From Buddleja alternifolia (Eukaryota > Streptophyta > Magnoliopsida > Lamiales > Scrophulariaceae): a DNA stretch of 64,000 bases. The translations under genes and the position numbers were made by a program. Shown here piece after piece: positions 34,903 to 46,471 of this stretch; the stretch's first letter is position 1; every line of letters starts with the position of its first letter. The notes beneath the pieces were generated by a model that saw only the letters and a program-made list of their open reading frames with translations, made no database searches and was not told the origin of the DNA. The stretch is taken from the NCBI GenBank assembly GCA_019426215.1, contig CM033399.1, forward strand, positions 26,483,022-26,547,021. The letters are read 5' to 3'.

Positions 34903-34918
34903 CCCACAGACGGCGCCA
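34903..34918 (-). other. Primer binding site of the second Tat-like element
   Basis: TGGCGCCGTCTGTGGG on the minus strand lies six bases after the LTR end. It is a common tRNA-complementary primer site in plant Gypsy elements and it fixes the element's orientation. Confidence 0.75.
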
Positions 34919-34924
34919 CTCCGA

Positions 34925-35461
34925 TGATGGTAAAAATCTTCAGACGTTGAATGTCACGTGGTGACCACGTGGGGTAGGGGAGCCGATCAAACGCATGACA
35001 AACTAGGTTGGATGTTGGTTAATGCATAGACTGCACTCGCTATAGGCGAGCTGCCTACGTACCCACTTTAGTGGGATCAAGTCTTTTCCTAGTTCGACGT
35101 CTGGATTATTTTCTATGATAGCCAGCTGCTTTCTCTCTAGCACTCTTTTTGGTGGGGAGAACAAATCCTTCTTTTTGGTTACCCTCTTGGGGTATTTATA
35201 TGGTTGGTTATGGGCCATAGGCTAAAGCTTTATTTTCAGCCCGTCGGAATATATATTAAACTAATAAATATGTATTTCATATTTATTAGCCCAATTATTA
35301 TTGTTGACCCTTTTCGACAGAATAAGCTCATTTCATTGTAGACTTTGGGCCCAGTGGACTCGTCCATATAATTTATACCAGCTATGCCGGGGTGATAACC
35401 CGGTCCTAACCTATAGGTGAGCTAATGACAATTATGCCCATAGCACAATTGGTGCACATCA
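34925..35461 (-). repeat. 5' LTR of the second Tat-like Gypsy element
   Basis: This is a 537-bp LTR, TGATGTGCACCAATTG to TTTTTACCATCA on the minus strand, with a CATATAAATACC TATA-like stretch near 35195. It is the same family as 2870-3404. The target duplication ACTAT follows at 35462-35466. Confidence 0.88.
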
Positions 35462-35466
35462 ACTAT

Positions 35467-36860
35467 ATATACAGATTATGTTTTATCTACGATATATATA
35501 TTTTATGATATATATATATATATGAATTACATAATTTATTTATAAATTTGCATGCACCACAGATAGATAAAAACACATAGATCGTTTTCATATATACATG
35601 TATATAATATTTTGAGCATTAGTTTTTTACTACGTATAGATATGGGTAGATATTTAATATTTTGGTATTTATCATACACAGTCAATTATTTATAGATAAA
35701 TACCCATATGTATTTACTACCTATATTAATACGTATTTATTAGTTACTATACTTAATATTTATATTTGGATATATTCAATTTACATTATAATTATTAGTA
35801 AAAATAAGTGTATATTAGTTGAACAAATAAAATTTTATTCGAGTCTAATTGTGCATTTATGTGAACTAAACAAAGGAAAGAGATAGACTACTCCAACAAA
35901 GTTTCAATGCATGTATGCAGCTAGACAGTGAATTGGGAAAAATCATCACACATGGAATCCTTTTTTCTTGGATGATCAGTTTTCTTACAAAACATGTCGT
36001 TATTGTTCTTTGGATTTGATAATTGTTATGTTGGTTGAGATTTTTTTCAAGTAAGTAATAAATATGGGGGTACTGCATGGGTAAATTCTATGTCAGATTT
36101 AATTCAATAGTCCGAGTGTGAATTTTGTGTTTATCTTTCTCACACAAATATTGTATGGAGCACACACGGTGTGAAAGAGATAGATACTAAGACCATTGAA
36201 CTTGTTCTCGAATAGATTTTTCCGGCGCTGCAAAAGGTGGCGATGGTTAGCTATTGGTTGTAAGCTTGAGTTTGCTTTTCAAATTCGCATTAAATTTGAG
36301 AAAATTCTCTAGTATGGCGTACAATGCGGGCTAATTGGATGATTTTTCGTATATTTTTTCATGAAAATATAGAGAAAAATATTTCTTAGGGATAAGAAAA
36401 GAGGTATTAATAATGTATTTAAATGAGTTAATTTTCAGAGGAAAATATGTAATGGTTAGAGTTTTTTTGGTAAATAATGATTACGGTTGATATAATACTT
36501 TTTTTTGGGTGAAAAATATGTATGAATGGAGTGTTTAGACTTTAGATATCATTTTTTATAAGCATATCTTAGTTAAACTCACGGATATAGACAACAAAAA
36601 TAGGTAAAATGAATCTTATTTCGTAATTAAACTAGAATATGTGATTAATTTGACTTCCGGTGTTGAGAAATAACCGAATGAAGCTCTTTTAATCATCAGG
36701 TGAACTATTTAATCATAAATAAAATAAAATTTGCAATTTTCTTATGGAACCAAAAGTGCTAAAATTGTCGAGTCTGAAAAACTTGGAATTAAGTTTGTAA
36801 ACCCCCCCTTATCCTATGGGATCAAAAGTGCAATTTTTCTTTTGATCCCATAAGAACCAC
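35467..36860. other. AT-rich intergenic sequence
   Basis: There are no supported genes. TA-rich microsatellite stretches lie at 35465-35530. A small hairpin (CTTATCCTATGGGATCAAAAG ... CTTTTGATCCCATAAG) sits at about 36808-36852, at the border of the LINE remnant. Confidence 0.5.
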
Positions 36861-37516
36861 TTGAACAAACAACAGATAAAGGCCCAACCCTTACCCTAGA
36901 TGGATGTCACCCAGAGCGGATCACAACAAATACAACATAAATGGAAAGCTCTAAAAAATTAGAATGGAAAGTCCAAATGGCAAGAGCATGAGCCATACTG
37001 TTGGCGTGACGACAAATATCATGAATTTCCAACTCGGCCATTTGATGAGAAACGGTTTGGCCACTTAAGCATCTAAATTTCCACCCTACACATTCCAACA
37101 GTACACGAATAATTTTCACGATATTTTGGAAAAATCGCTTTCAAATATTGCATGGTGGATCCTCAGAGCGTCCGCCATTTCAAGAGTTGCAACCAAACCC
37201 TCAACTTCCATTTGAGTTGCGTCGTGACTCTAAAAGCTGACTGTTGCAGCAAAGAGTATGTCACCTGTCGAATTCCAAACACTGAACGCAACTGAGCATT
37301 TACCATTGAAAAGCAAGATAAGTACTTGAAACAAATCATCATAGGTGAAACCGTGGATATCATATGACGTGGGGTAACTTGTTTCTGCGGCCAAATGATC
37401 AGTATCTTTGAGATTTTCTTCGAGTTGAAAAATATCTGAAATATAATAAATGGGTCTGATTTAAAGAATAACAAATTAACAGTTTTGACGAGATTATTTA
37501 TATCAAACTCAATCAA
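36861..37516 (-). pseudogene. LINE-type RNase H remnant
   Basis: Minus-strand frames give pieces of an RNase H-like domain (RVT_3 type) as found at the 3' end of plant LINE polyproteins. These include an ATLEMAD-like helix near 37165, a degenerate acidic strand, and ELEIHDICRHANSMAHALA (about 37035-36985), which resembles the usual H.xREAN..AHxLA end. Multiple frameshifts break it. Its 3' tail (about 36845-36900) recurs at 41548-41610 and 44540-44600, so the same LINE family left several fragments in this interval. Confidence 0.5.
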
Positions 37517-37809
37517 ATCAATCTACGAAGACGTTCAAATAATTAGAACACAGATATTACTTCGAAATAAAAGGTTTCCTTATCCTCTACATTGTATTTT
37601 TCATGTCGCATATTGGATTGTAACATAATATCATATCTTCTTTTGAAATACATCATAATCATATAAAATCTTGACTATAGCAAAAGATTGTTTGTTTTTC
37701 CACTTTTGGATAGATTTGAAATTTACTACATATGTTCTTTCCAACTCAACTCCCACCTGTCGGAGTCAATACACACAAATTTTTTTCTTTTTTTTCCCTC
37801 ACTCACTCA

Positions 37810-37817
37810 CTATATAT
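37810..37817 (+). promoter_or_regulatory. Putative TATA box of F-box gene 1
   Basis: CTATATAT lies 290 bp before the start codon, preceded by CTCACTCA repeats and followed by a CT-rich leader typical of plant 5' ends. The position fits a transcript with a leader intron. Confidence 0.5.
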
Positions 37818-37923
37818 TTCCTCCTCATCCGATTCTCTCTCATTCCTCAATCCCTCCGCCATTTCCCCTCACAAATTAGGGTTTCAGCTTCTGCTTCTGC
37901 GTCAGCTCGGTGTTCCATTGTAT

Positions 37924-38090
37924 GTAAGTCTCATTTAGCGAGTATTAATTTTTCTTTTTTGTTGTTGTTGCTAAATTAATAGCGAGTATTGAATTTTTGT
38001 TGTTGTTGTTGTTGTTAAATTAATAGCGAGTATTGAAATTAATCACCATTTTCATCTGCGATCTCATTTGATTAAGTTAATCTTTTTAAG
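37924..38090 (+). other. Candidate 5' leader intron of F-box gene 1
   Basis: A consensus donor (TAT/GTAAGT, 37924) and an acceptor after TCTTTTTAAG (38090) would remove 167 bp just before the ATG. The stretch contains about three imperfect copies of a roughly 50-bp unit, AGCGAGTATT plus (GTT)n plus AAATTAAT, between 37937 and 38040. No transcript evidence is available here. Confidence 0.4.
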
Positions 38091-38102
38091 CCTTGAACAA
38101 TA

Positions 38103-39239
38103 ATGTCGTCTCCGAAGAGGAGCCCGGATTCAAGAACGTACCCGGAATGGACAGACCTTCCGATTGAACTCTCAGCTGTCGTAGCCAATCGATTGACGTC
38201 AATCCATGACTATGTATCCTTCCGTGGGGTTTGCAAATTGTGGCGATTGGCCGCCACGTTCGACAACTTTGACCGGGGGTTTCCTCGGGTTCCCTGGCTA
38301 ATGTATGTTACGAAAGAAGAAAGGACAAAAAAAGGATTTTTCGGTCCACATATCCCGAGAGTTGCCAATTTCTTGGATGTGTCCATGAACAAGACGTACA
38401 GGAGTATCAATTTTCCTCCAACCTGTGGGAGAAGGTACTTGTCTTGTAACGGATGGATTCTTAATGTTTCGGGTGTTGATGTCGAATTGACACACCCCGT
38501 GTGGCGCATTAGAATCGAGCTCCCGGGTCTGAACCCTTTTTCTGTGAACAGACATGGAAATTGTGCCTCGACTGTTATTATTAGCAAGATGGTTTTGTCT
38601 AGTAGCCCGACGCTCAAGACTGATCTTGTTGTAATGGTGATATGGGGCAGTGATAATCAGTTGGGTTTTTGCAGACCTGGAGACTCCTCTTGGACTATAA
38701 TGGCTTCATGGAACGACTCATTTAGTGATATTATTTATCACAATGGCAGGTTATATGCATTGGATGATAGCCGGAGAGTTGTAGAATGTGATATACATGG
38801 CGCAAATCCAACCGAAATACGCCAGGTTTTCGAATTGCCAAGTTTTGATCCTAATCTCAACTTGGCTGTGACTGGGAGACAAAAGCTGTACTTGGTGGAG
38901 ACATCTGGGAAATTTTTGATTATTTCTCGACGCTTTAACCTCTTTAAAACCTTGAGCTTTAAAGTTTTTGAATTTGACTTGATGGATGGTAGCCATAACG
39001 AGGTTCACGACCTTGGGAACAAGGCTCTCTTCTTAGGTTTTAATTCGTCGTTCTCCCTTGAGCTCTCTGACTGGAATGAGGTGAAGCCTAATTGCATATA
39101 CTTCACGGATCATCTTGGACTGTACAAAGATAGGGATGTGAGCGTGTATTGCTTGTTGGATGCGAGTATTAATAGTTTTGTGCATGGAATCACTCGCGCT
39201 ACGTGTGCTCCAGCAACATGGGTAGTGCCTAGTCTTTGA
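38103..39239 (+). CDS. F-box protein with DUF295 (KIB-type beta-propeller) domain
   Basis: This is a single uninterrupted frame of 378 codons. Residues about 14-55 form the F-box (EWTDLPIELSAVVANRLTSI, then the W of CKLWRLAA), which would bind a SKP1-like adaptor of an SCF ubiquitin ligase. The rest is the DUF295 beta-propeller-like region that in this plant family is taken to recognise the substrate; recognisable parts are FLDVSMNKTY (about 91), HPVWRIRIELP (about 131), FSDIIYHNGRLYALD (about 209) and LVETSGKFLI (about 262). Length and intronless structure are normal for the family. The ATG chosen is the first, nine codons before the conserved TYPEW start shared with the paralogue at 46472. 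The substrate is unknown. No stop or shift is seen, so it is probably functional. Confidence 0.93.
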   Translation: MSSPKRSPDSRTYPEWTDLPIELSAVVANRLTSIHDYVSFRGVCKLWRLAATFDNFDRGFPRVPWLMYVTKEERTKKGFFGPHIPRVANFLDVSMNKTYRSINFPPTCGRRYLSCNGWILNVSGVDVELTHPVWRIRIELPGLNPFSVNRHGNCASTVIISKMVLSSSPTLKTDLVVMVIWGSDNQLGFCRPGDSSWTIMASWNDSFSDIIYHNGRLYALDDSRRVVECDIHGANPTEIRQVFELPSFDPNLNLAVTGRQKLYLVETSGKFLIISRRFNLFKTLSFKVFEFDLMDGSHNEVHDLGNKALFLGFNSSFSLELSDWNEVKPNCIYFTDHLGLYKDRDVSVYCLLDASINSFVHGITRATCAPATWVVPSL

Positions 39240-40711
39240 TTCCTGATAGCCTTATCTTATGTAATGTGTTGGTGAATAACTGCTGAGGATTCCGTGTGCA
39301 ACAGTACAGCAAGAGTTCTTGAAGCTAAAGGTTTTTCTAGATTTTCTTATTCTACATTGGTTCGGTAGGCATGTGAAACATAAAATCTGTTTATTTCTTT
39401 TTTTGAATGTTATCCTAGTAACTGATTCTAGTCGTGTGAACTGATTGTGCTTGAATAATATTTTGTCTAGGAGAATCTGGTATTCTGTACTTGCTATTAT
39501 AGCGTAATAGATGAATATAAAGATGCAAGCTTCAATTTATGATTGCATTGGCATATTTGGTTTTGTCGTCCTATTTGTTGATGTTGGATTATTATGCAGT
39601 ATATGGCTGTTATTTGAGAGATTGTATATGCAAGGTAGCTTGCTTGAATGCTATCTTATATCTTGTTACTGTCTCTTCTGCCTGGATCTTTTTGGAAAAT
39701 ATCACTTATTTCTCCTGCCAGTAGGTTTTATGCTTGTTTGATATATGAATACAGTCTCCATTTGCTGTTTGATAAATTTCATCATGATTCTATTTACATC
39801 TATCTTTATGAAACCTTAAATTCTTGTGGAAATCGCGGAACATCAATTGATCATTCTTGGTATGGACATCTACTTGACGACATTACATATAGATATGTGC
39901 ATGAGATTTGACGTAACACATGAGGTTGTATTTAAAATTTTTGATTCTGCTACTTATTTGGGGAGAATTCTTTTGGAATCAATTTGGAATCGTGTTCTTA
40001 ATGAAGATCGATCAACATATTTAATGAGTTGAGAAATGACAAGAAAATAACAGGAGGTGCTTTGTCTAGGTACTTATCATCGTGGCCAATGGTCACGGTA
40101 CCCTTCTTCTTGTGCTTTTCATGGGACTACCTCTGTTCGAGGTGCCAGATGGTTTCTGTTTTTCACATATACGCATTTCATTATCACATAGCGATGCCAC
40201 TAACATTCTTTTGGACGATGTTAACGATAAAAGTATTTACTCCTGAGAGTCTTTTGGTGGTTGAAATTACATTCTTAGTTGGAGATCTCATGAAAAACTG
40301 TTTAAAGAGCATGAAAAAACGACTGAAATTACTAGTGTGTGTGTGTATATATTTCATGAATATTGAATAGCAATCGAGAACATACAATTTTTTAATTGTT
40401 AACCTGATGGGTTTGTTTGTAAAATTCATCTGTACTCATTCGTCTGGTTGAGACTTGTGTGTGTTTAAAACCTGGAATAAGTTCAGTTTGGTTTTTATGT
40501 TCAAATAATCAATGTATGTTATACTGGAATTCTGAAGAATTTGTTTCGTATGGCTTACTAAAAGTGAAGAAGTTAATCTTGCTATGTGATGGACTGATAT
40601 AATTTGTTCGCCTCCTCTTTTTCTAATGATGCAGCAGGTTGCTTTCAAGAATGTGGTAAATATAATTTTTTTTTTTTGCATGATATGTCTCATATGATCT
40701 TCCTTCTTCAA
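39240..40711. other. 3' flank of F-box gene 1, no gene
   Basis: The stretch is collinear with 42050-43632. Short ORFs here (39511-39741, 40029-40370) have counterparts only in the duplicate, with frame differences, and no recognisable domain. I treat them as chance frames. Confidence 0.5.
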
Positions 40712-40890
40712 AATCTTAACCACATTTCTCCCACGAAAACCTCTATCGTTATGTATGTCAATTCTTTAAACATCATATTGGCCTCTGATATGTGGCCTGC
40801 GTTCTTGAGCCCGAAAGGCATGGCATTGTAACAATAGACGCCATTCATTCTCTATGACGAATAAGGCACCTTCTCGTTCTTTTATGGCCA
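40712..40890 (-). pseudogene. Gypsy reverse transcriptase fragment
   Basis: The minus strand encodes GVYCYNAMPFGLKNA (about 40835-40790), the Gypsy RT block before the active site, then a degenerate NMMFKE and TIEVFV in place of MEVYVDD. The fragment is under 200 bp, has lost the aspartates and is duplicated at 43633-43820. Confidence 0.6.
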
Positions 40891-41068
40891 TGAAGTTTAG
40901 ATGGTCAACAATGTGCTTCCTTTTGTTGTTAATTTTAATCAAAAACTCTCTCTACAGTTCCCAAAATCATGTATAAAGGCTTATCCTGTAGTTGTCTTTC
41001 TTTATGATCCTGAATATCTATATTTATTTAAGGAAAAAAATCTCTAGACATTGATATCAACCCTCAAA

Positions 41069-41330
41069 AATTTGAATTCGCAGCTGGCAAATATTGTTAT
41101 TGAAACCGATAGCAAGGACGTGATATCTAGCATTTGAGACGGAATCCCTTCTCACTAGCATTTTGCTCTCATCGAGCATATCAGGTGCAAGATGGCGGGC
41201 GTTCGACAGGTCACTGTCAGACATACTTGGAAGGAATTCCAACGAGGTGGTTGACACCTTTGCTAAGAAGGGTTTTGAATCCGAACGCACTGATTTGCAA
41301 TCCCGAGTTCGGATTTGTGTAATGTGATTG
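41069..41330 (+). pseudogene. LINE RNase H fragment
   Basis: The plus strand encodes IVIETDSKDVISSI (about 41093), the acidic strand of RVT_3-type RNase H, then VRHTWKEFQRG near 41217 in place of the usual VRHxxREAN. Stops (for example at 41137 and 41155) interrupt it. The copy in unit 2 lies at 44080-44375. Confidence 0.6.
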
Positions 41331-41780
41331 AAGTGAATAGAAATGGCCTCACATGGCGTAGACGAATGGCTATAGGCTGGGCGTGTCGAGCTAGATCGTT
41401 AGGATTTTCCACTTCTCTTGAAATTAAAAAAATAAAAATAATCCCGTCATTTTTTGTCAGCATATTCTGGTCCAATTTTCAAATTTAGAGGCCGAATTAG
41501 GTTTTTGTCCTGTGTCTTTTTCTTTTTAATTTCCGTTCTAAGTAAATCTTTATTCCATAAGAATTAAATGAACAAACAACAAACAAGAGCCCAACCCTAA
41601 CATGAGAAGGCAACATAGTTGAAGTCACCAACATAGGTTAGAATAGAAAGTCCAATTGGCAAGAGCATTAGCCATAACATCGGCTTGACTACGGATATGA
41701 TGAATCTTTCAAGTTTCGACTCAGTTATTTGACAAGACATGGGTTCCTTCTCTCAGTTAAGCTTCTAGACTTCAAATAAC

Positions 41781-42049
41781 ATGGGAGACAAAAGCTGTAC
41801 TAGGTGGAGACATCTGGGAAATTTTTGATTATTTCTTGACGCTTTAACATCTTTAAAACCTTGAGCTTTAAAGTTTCTGACTGGAATGAGGTGAAGCCTA
41901 ATTGCATATACTTCACGGATCATATTGGACTGTACAAAGATAGGGATGTGAATGTGTATTGCTTGTTGGATGCGAGTATTAATAGTTTTGTGCATGGAAT
42001 CACTCGCGCTACGTGTGCTCCAGCCACATGGGTAGTGCCTAGTCTTTGA
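41781..42049 (+). pseudogene. Truncated F-box/DUF295 gene copy
   Basis: Only codons equivalent to about 258-378 of F-box gene 1 are present. The first part has a stop after KLY, and a second stop follows LIIS. About 110 bp between KVF and the DWNEVKPNCIYFTDH block are deleted. The last 60 codons match gene 1 nearly exactly, including the stop. There is no F-box, start or promoter of its own, so this is a fragment made by the tandem duplication. Confidence 0.9.
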
Positions 42050-43632
42050 TTCCTGATAGCCTTATCTTATGTAATGGGTTGGTGAATAACCGCTGAGGTT
42101 TCCATGTGCAACAGTACCGCAAGATTTCTTGAAGCTAAAGGTTTTTAAAGATTTTCTTATTCTACATTGGTTCGGTAGGCTTGTGAAACATATATAAATC
42201 TGTTTATTTCTCTTTTTGAACGTTATCTTAGTAACTGATTCTAGTCGTATGAACTGATTGAGCTTTAATAATGTGTCTTGGAGAATCTGGTTCACTATTC
42301 TTACCATTATAGCATAATAGATGAAATATAACTATGCAAGTTTCAATTTATGCTTGCATTGGCAATATTTGTTTTTGACGTCATGTTCGATTATTATGCA
42401 GTATATGGCTATTATGTGAGAGATTGTATATGAAAGGTGACTTGCTGCAATGCTATCTTATATCTTGTTAATGTCTCTTCTGCATAGATCTTTTTGGAAA
42501 ATATATTTCTTATGTCTCTTGCCAGTAGGCTTTGCTCTTGTTTGATATATGAACACAATCTCCATTTGTGCTATATTAGCTTGTAGAATATAAACTATCT
42601 GGCAAAAAACATGTAGGTCAACAGTTTTATCTATTAATAATTTTCAAAACATCATTTTTCTCAAAGGATTCTGTATAGATAAATCTAAGCCCCACATCGA
42701 TTACATGGGGAACTTGCAACTTATTTGACCGGTTACCGAATAAAAATGGAAACACAAAAACTTGTTCACTAAATGGCAAATGTTGTCGAGGTCACTGACG
42801 AAGAACTCATAGTTTTCCATTATCATGATGTTTGTGGACTGAATCTAAAAACATCAGTTGCAATTAACCCATCATGTTATCTGATTTCATATTTTTAAAG
42901 TATGGTAACTATTGTTGAGCATGTGCTATTTTGCTGTTTGATAAAATTCATCATGATTCTATTTACACCAATGTATATGAAAGCTTAATTTTTTGCGGAA
43001 ATGGTCAAACATTAATTGATCCTTCTTGGTATGGATATGTACTTGACGACATTATGTGCTTGAGATTTGACGTAACGCATGATTTATATTTAAGATTTTT
43101 GATTCTGTTACTTATTTGGGAAGAATTCTTTTGGAATCAATTTGATATGTTGTTCTTAATGAAGATCAACATATTTAATGAGTTGAGAAACAACAAGAAA
43201 ATAACCGGAGGTGCTTTGTTGAGGTACTTGTCATCTTGGCCTATGGTCAGGGTGCCCTTCTTCATCTGCTTGTTGTGGGACTACCTCTGTTCGAGGTGCC
43301 AGGTGGTTTGTGTTTTTCGCATATATGTGTTTCATTATCACATAACGACGACACTAGCATTCTTTCAGATTATGTTGACGATAAAAGCATTTACTCCTGA
43401 ATGTCTTTTGGTTTTGGTTGAAATTACATTCTTAGACTGATACAGTTTGTTTTTCTCCTCTTTTTCTAATATTTGTGGAGCTATTCCAAACAGGATGATC
43501 TAATTTATAGTCTACTAGCTCTACGGTTCATCAGATGAACTGCTTCAATGATGCAGCAGGTTGCCTTCAAGAATTTGGTAAATATTAGCTTACTTTCTTA
43601 TGTGGTATGTCTTACATGATCTTCCTTCATCA
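42050..43632. other. 3' flank of the truncated F-box copy
   Basis: This is the duplicate of 39240-40711. It contains a 169-codon plus-strand frame (42931-43440), discussed and rejected as a gene. The segment near 42560-42660 also resembles 20530-20650. Confidence 0.5.
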
Positions 43633-43820
43633 GAATCTTGACCTACATCTCACCCACATAACCTCCATTGTTATGCATATTATTTATTTAGACATCATAT
43701 CAGCCTTTGATATGTGGCATGCGTTCTTGAGCCCGAAAGGCATGGCACTGTAACAATAGACGCCATTCTCTATGACGAATAAGGCACCTTCTCGATCTTC
43801 TATTGCCATAAGGCGTAGAT
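43633..43820 (-). pseudogene. Gypsy RT fragment, duplicate copy
   Basis: This is the same fragment as 40712-40890, with the AMPFGLKNA-coding block near 43725-43745 on the minus strand and further decay. Confidence 0.55.
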
Positions 43821-44079
43821 GGTCAACAATGTGCTTCCTCTTTCTCTTTTTCTATCTCTCTCTCTTCTTTTTTTTTTTTTTTTTTCCTGTTTGTGTTATT
43901 AATTTTAATCAAAATCTCTCAAAAGTTTCAAAAATCATGTATAAAAGCTTACGTTATAGTTGTTCTTCTCTGTGGTCCTGAATATCTGTATTTATTAAGG
44001 ACAAAAATCTCAAGACATTGCTATCAAGCCTCAAAATCCCGGCATTTTCGCCACTCTGCATTGCCTGGAGGTCGCTTTG

Positions 44080-44375
44080 AATTTGCAGTTGGCAATTATT
44101 GTTATTGAAATCGATAGCAAGGATCACGATATGTAGCATCTGAGACGGAACCCTCTCTCACCAGCATTTTGCTGTCATCAAGCATATCAGGCCCAAGATG
44201 GTGTGGGTTCGACATGCTGCTACCAAAAACACTTGGAGGGAAGCCAACAAGGTGGCTGGCACCTTGGCTAATAAGGGTTTTGAATACGAACTTGCTAATC
44301 TACAATCCCCGAATCCGGATTTGTGTAATGCGATTAAAGTGGATAGAAATGTTTTGACATAGCGTAGGCAAATGA
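44080..44375 (+). pseudogene. LINE RNase H fragment, duplicate copy
   Basis: It has IVIEIDSKD near 44098, then degraded RNase H sequence, and NPDLCNAIKVDRN-like sequence near 44320. It is better preserved at its 3' end than the copy in unit 1 but has stops throughout. Confidence 0.55.
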
Positions 44376-44603
44376 TTGTAGACCCAAGTTTGCTGGGCTG
44401 GATTGTTATGGTTTCCCCCTTCGCTTGAAAGTAAAAGAGAAAAAAAAATCCCGTCATTTTATGTCAGCATATTGTGGTCGAATTTTAAAATTTAGAGGCC
44501 GGATTAGGTTTTGTCATGTGTCTTTGTCCTTTTCTTTTTCATAAGAATTAACTGAACAATCAACAAACAAAAGCCCAACACTAATATGAAGGTTACATGA
44601 GTG

Positions 44604-44724
44604 TACGAGAATGGAATATATACAGTATAATTTGAAATCACCAACATAAAGTCCGGCAAGAGCATGAATGGAATATATACAACATAATTTGAAATCACCA
44701 ACATAAAGTCCGGCAAGAGCATGA
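44604..44724. repeat. 62-bp tandem duplication
   Basis: Two adjacent copies of a unit reading GAATGGAATATATACA...CACCAACATAAAGTCCGGCAAGAGCAT differ at about three positions. They lie inside the LINE-tail fragment, and unit 1 has a single copy. Confidence 0.9.
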
Positions 44725-44845
44725 GCCATGACAGTGGCTTGACTAAATATAATGAATAGTCATGGCTTAACTGAATATAATGAATCTTTCGACTCTGTTG
44801 ACAAGAAGCTGAATTTGCTCTCTCAATTAAGCTTCTAGACTTCAA

Positions 44846-45403
44846 ATCGATGCATTCCATTGGCCAAAGATCATCTTCGAGAAAGATTAATGAGTCCAAG
44901 AGAACCTCGCCCCGGACTCGAGCCGATATTATTATTGTTTAGTTTTATATTAATAAATTATTATTTATTATTAATAAATTTTATAGGAATTGTAAATTTG
45001 AAACTTAAAAGCTAAAAAGATTAGCAGATATATATTAACTTAAACTCGTCTTTGTTTTTGAAAGCATTTAACATGATTTAAAACTACTGAATAATAGTGG
45101 ACTTGAAACTAATCAACATTGGTTATCTATGTATACAAAAACAAGACATGAATGAAAAAAATAGGAAAACAAAAACTTCAAATCGACCTAATGGGAAAGA
45201 CCTGGCCCCACTAAGTAACTGGCGAGACGGGTCTAGGTATTAGCCGGGACAGGGCAAGTATCGAGTATTAAAAAAAGCCAACTGGGGCAAGTCTCAAGTC
45301 TCGCCACACCTGCCGTTACCATCCCTAGACGAGTTTGAACTCTCTTATGAAACTTAGGGATGTAGCCACTAGGCATACTGAACGCATAATAAACGCGTAT
45401 AAG
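44846..45403. other. AT-rich intergenic sequence
   Basis: I see no ORF, RNA gene or repeat boundary that I can support in this stretch. Confidence 0.5.
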
Positions 45404-45989
45404 TAGGGGTGTTCACGAATTGACCGAACTGACCAAGAACCAAAATTTCGGTCCAGACCAAAAACCAAATCGAAAATTTCTGTTCGGTTTTAGGTTTTTT
45501 TTTTTTTTGCAAATTTCGATTTTGAGGTTCGGTTCGATCGGTTAACCGAAAGATCGAATTTTTTATTTTTTATATAGTATAATATAGACCAAAAACTATT
45601 AAAAATGTGTTTTCTAGTCACAACTTATAGGAAAATAAAGAAAATGGATTAAAATTAGTCATAATTAAATTTTAATTATTTATTTATATCTAATTTATTT
45701 ATTTATTTATACCGAAAAATCAAACCGAATCGGTTCACTTTTTAATTTCATTATGTCAATCGTAGTTGACAATGCTAAACATAATTATAAATATATAAAT
45801 GTATGCATTCCAATTCCAAAGAAAAAGTGAACAATAATAGAAAAAAAAAATTTTTTTTTTTTTTTGGGTTTTAACCGAACCTTGCAAAAATCGACCGAAT
45901 CGGTCGGGTTTTTAACCTAATCGAACCGACATTGTTTGGCTCTGTTTTCGATCTGTATCTGTTGAAAAACCGACCGATGAACACCCCTA
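45404..45989. mobile_element. hAT-type MITE, 8-bp target duplication with one mismatch
   Basis: The ends are inverted: TAGGGGTGTTCA at 45404 and TGAACACCCCTA ending at 45989. Both arms then show GACCGAAC / CGGTCGG-type blocks. The flanking octamers are CGTATAAG (45396-45403) and CGAATAAG (45990-45997), seven of eight identical. An 8-bp duplication with short TIRs fits the hAT superfamily. The interior is AT-rich, with poly-T/poly-A runs and repeated AACCGAA words, and has no transposase. Confidence 0.85.
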
Positions 45990-45997
45990 CGAATAAG

Positions 45998-46471
45998 CTG
46001 ACGGAGATTATCATTCACTAGAGCAAAAAATTGATTGTTCCTTCCAATTTAGCAACTTTTTTTTTTTTTTTCCACAGGGTATCCGGTCCAACTTTCGCGC
46101 GCCTCGATTAATCCACATTAGCGATGTGTGACTGCCGCTGACCAAATATTATTTTAACAATGTTGGAAATCGATCGTGGGAGCACACCAGTCCGACTCCA
46201 AATTATCCAAGTTGTCCCACCGGTACCCTTCCAATTTAGCAACTACTCTAAATAAACACACTCTCTTTTCTTTTCGCTACACTATACTCGCTCGCCCTCA
46301 TTTGTTCCTTTTCCCCCTCCGCCATTGCTCCTGCACATATTCTGCTTCTGCGTATGTTCTGTACTTACAATTAACGACGATTGAAAATTAATCACCATTT
46401 TCGCTCACGATTTCAGTTCGTTCCCCCCCTTCCCCCTGTCATTACGTTAATTCTTCTCAAATTTTCAAGAA
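45998..46471 (+). other. 5' flank of F-box gene 2
   Basis: The stretch contains a T run and then a CT-rich leader-like region from about 46240. The last 90 bases before the ATG resemble the leader of F-box gene 1 (AATTAATCACCATTTTC). No strong TATA box was found; CACTATACTCGC near 46280 is a weak candidate. Confidence 0.4.

Larger units (their letters stand above)
21251..35461 (-). mobile_element. Second Tat-like Gypsy element, minus strand
   Basis: It is bounded by the 5-bp target duplication ACTAT (21246-21250 and 35462-35466). The 5' LTR (35461-34925), primer site and gag-protease are present on the minus strand. At the left end only the last 32 bp or so of the 3' LTR (TGATGATGG...CGTTGAATG) remain, followed by repeat arrays. 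Protease is internally deleted and RT, RNase H and integrase are absent. An Athila-like element (22704-30767) is inserted within it. Net of that insertion it is about 6.1 kb. Confidence 0.82.
38873..41779 (+). repeat. Tandem duplication, unit 1
   Basis: It begins in codon about 258 of F-box gene 1 (GGGAGACAAAAGCTGTACT) and ends at CTTCTAGACTTCAAAT, where unit 2 starts with the same words. It carries the 3' part of the gene, about 1.4 kb of noncoding flank, a Gypsy RT fragment and LINE RNase H fragments. It lacks about 360 bp present in unit 2 (near 42560-42920). Confidence 0.85.
41780..44845 (+). repeat. Tandem duplication, unit 2
   Basis: It is collinear with 38873-41779: truncated F-box end (41781-42049), 3' flank, RT fragment (43633-43820), RNase H fragment (44080-44375) and LINE tail (44540-44845). 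The larger size comes from about 360 bp at 42560-42920 that unit 1 lost, and from a 62-bp internal duplication at 44604-44724. Confidence 0.85.

Noticed and set aside
37671..37979. Overlapping plus-strand ORFs just before F-box gene 1
   Set aside because: They lie in the CT-rich promoter and leader and show no protein-like features.
42931..43440. 169-codon plus-strand frame downstream of the truncated F-box copy
   Set aside because: The duplicate at 39770-40370 has the frame broken. There is no recognisable domain and the amino-acid composition reflects AT-rich noncoding DNA.
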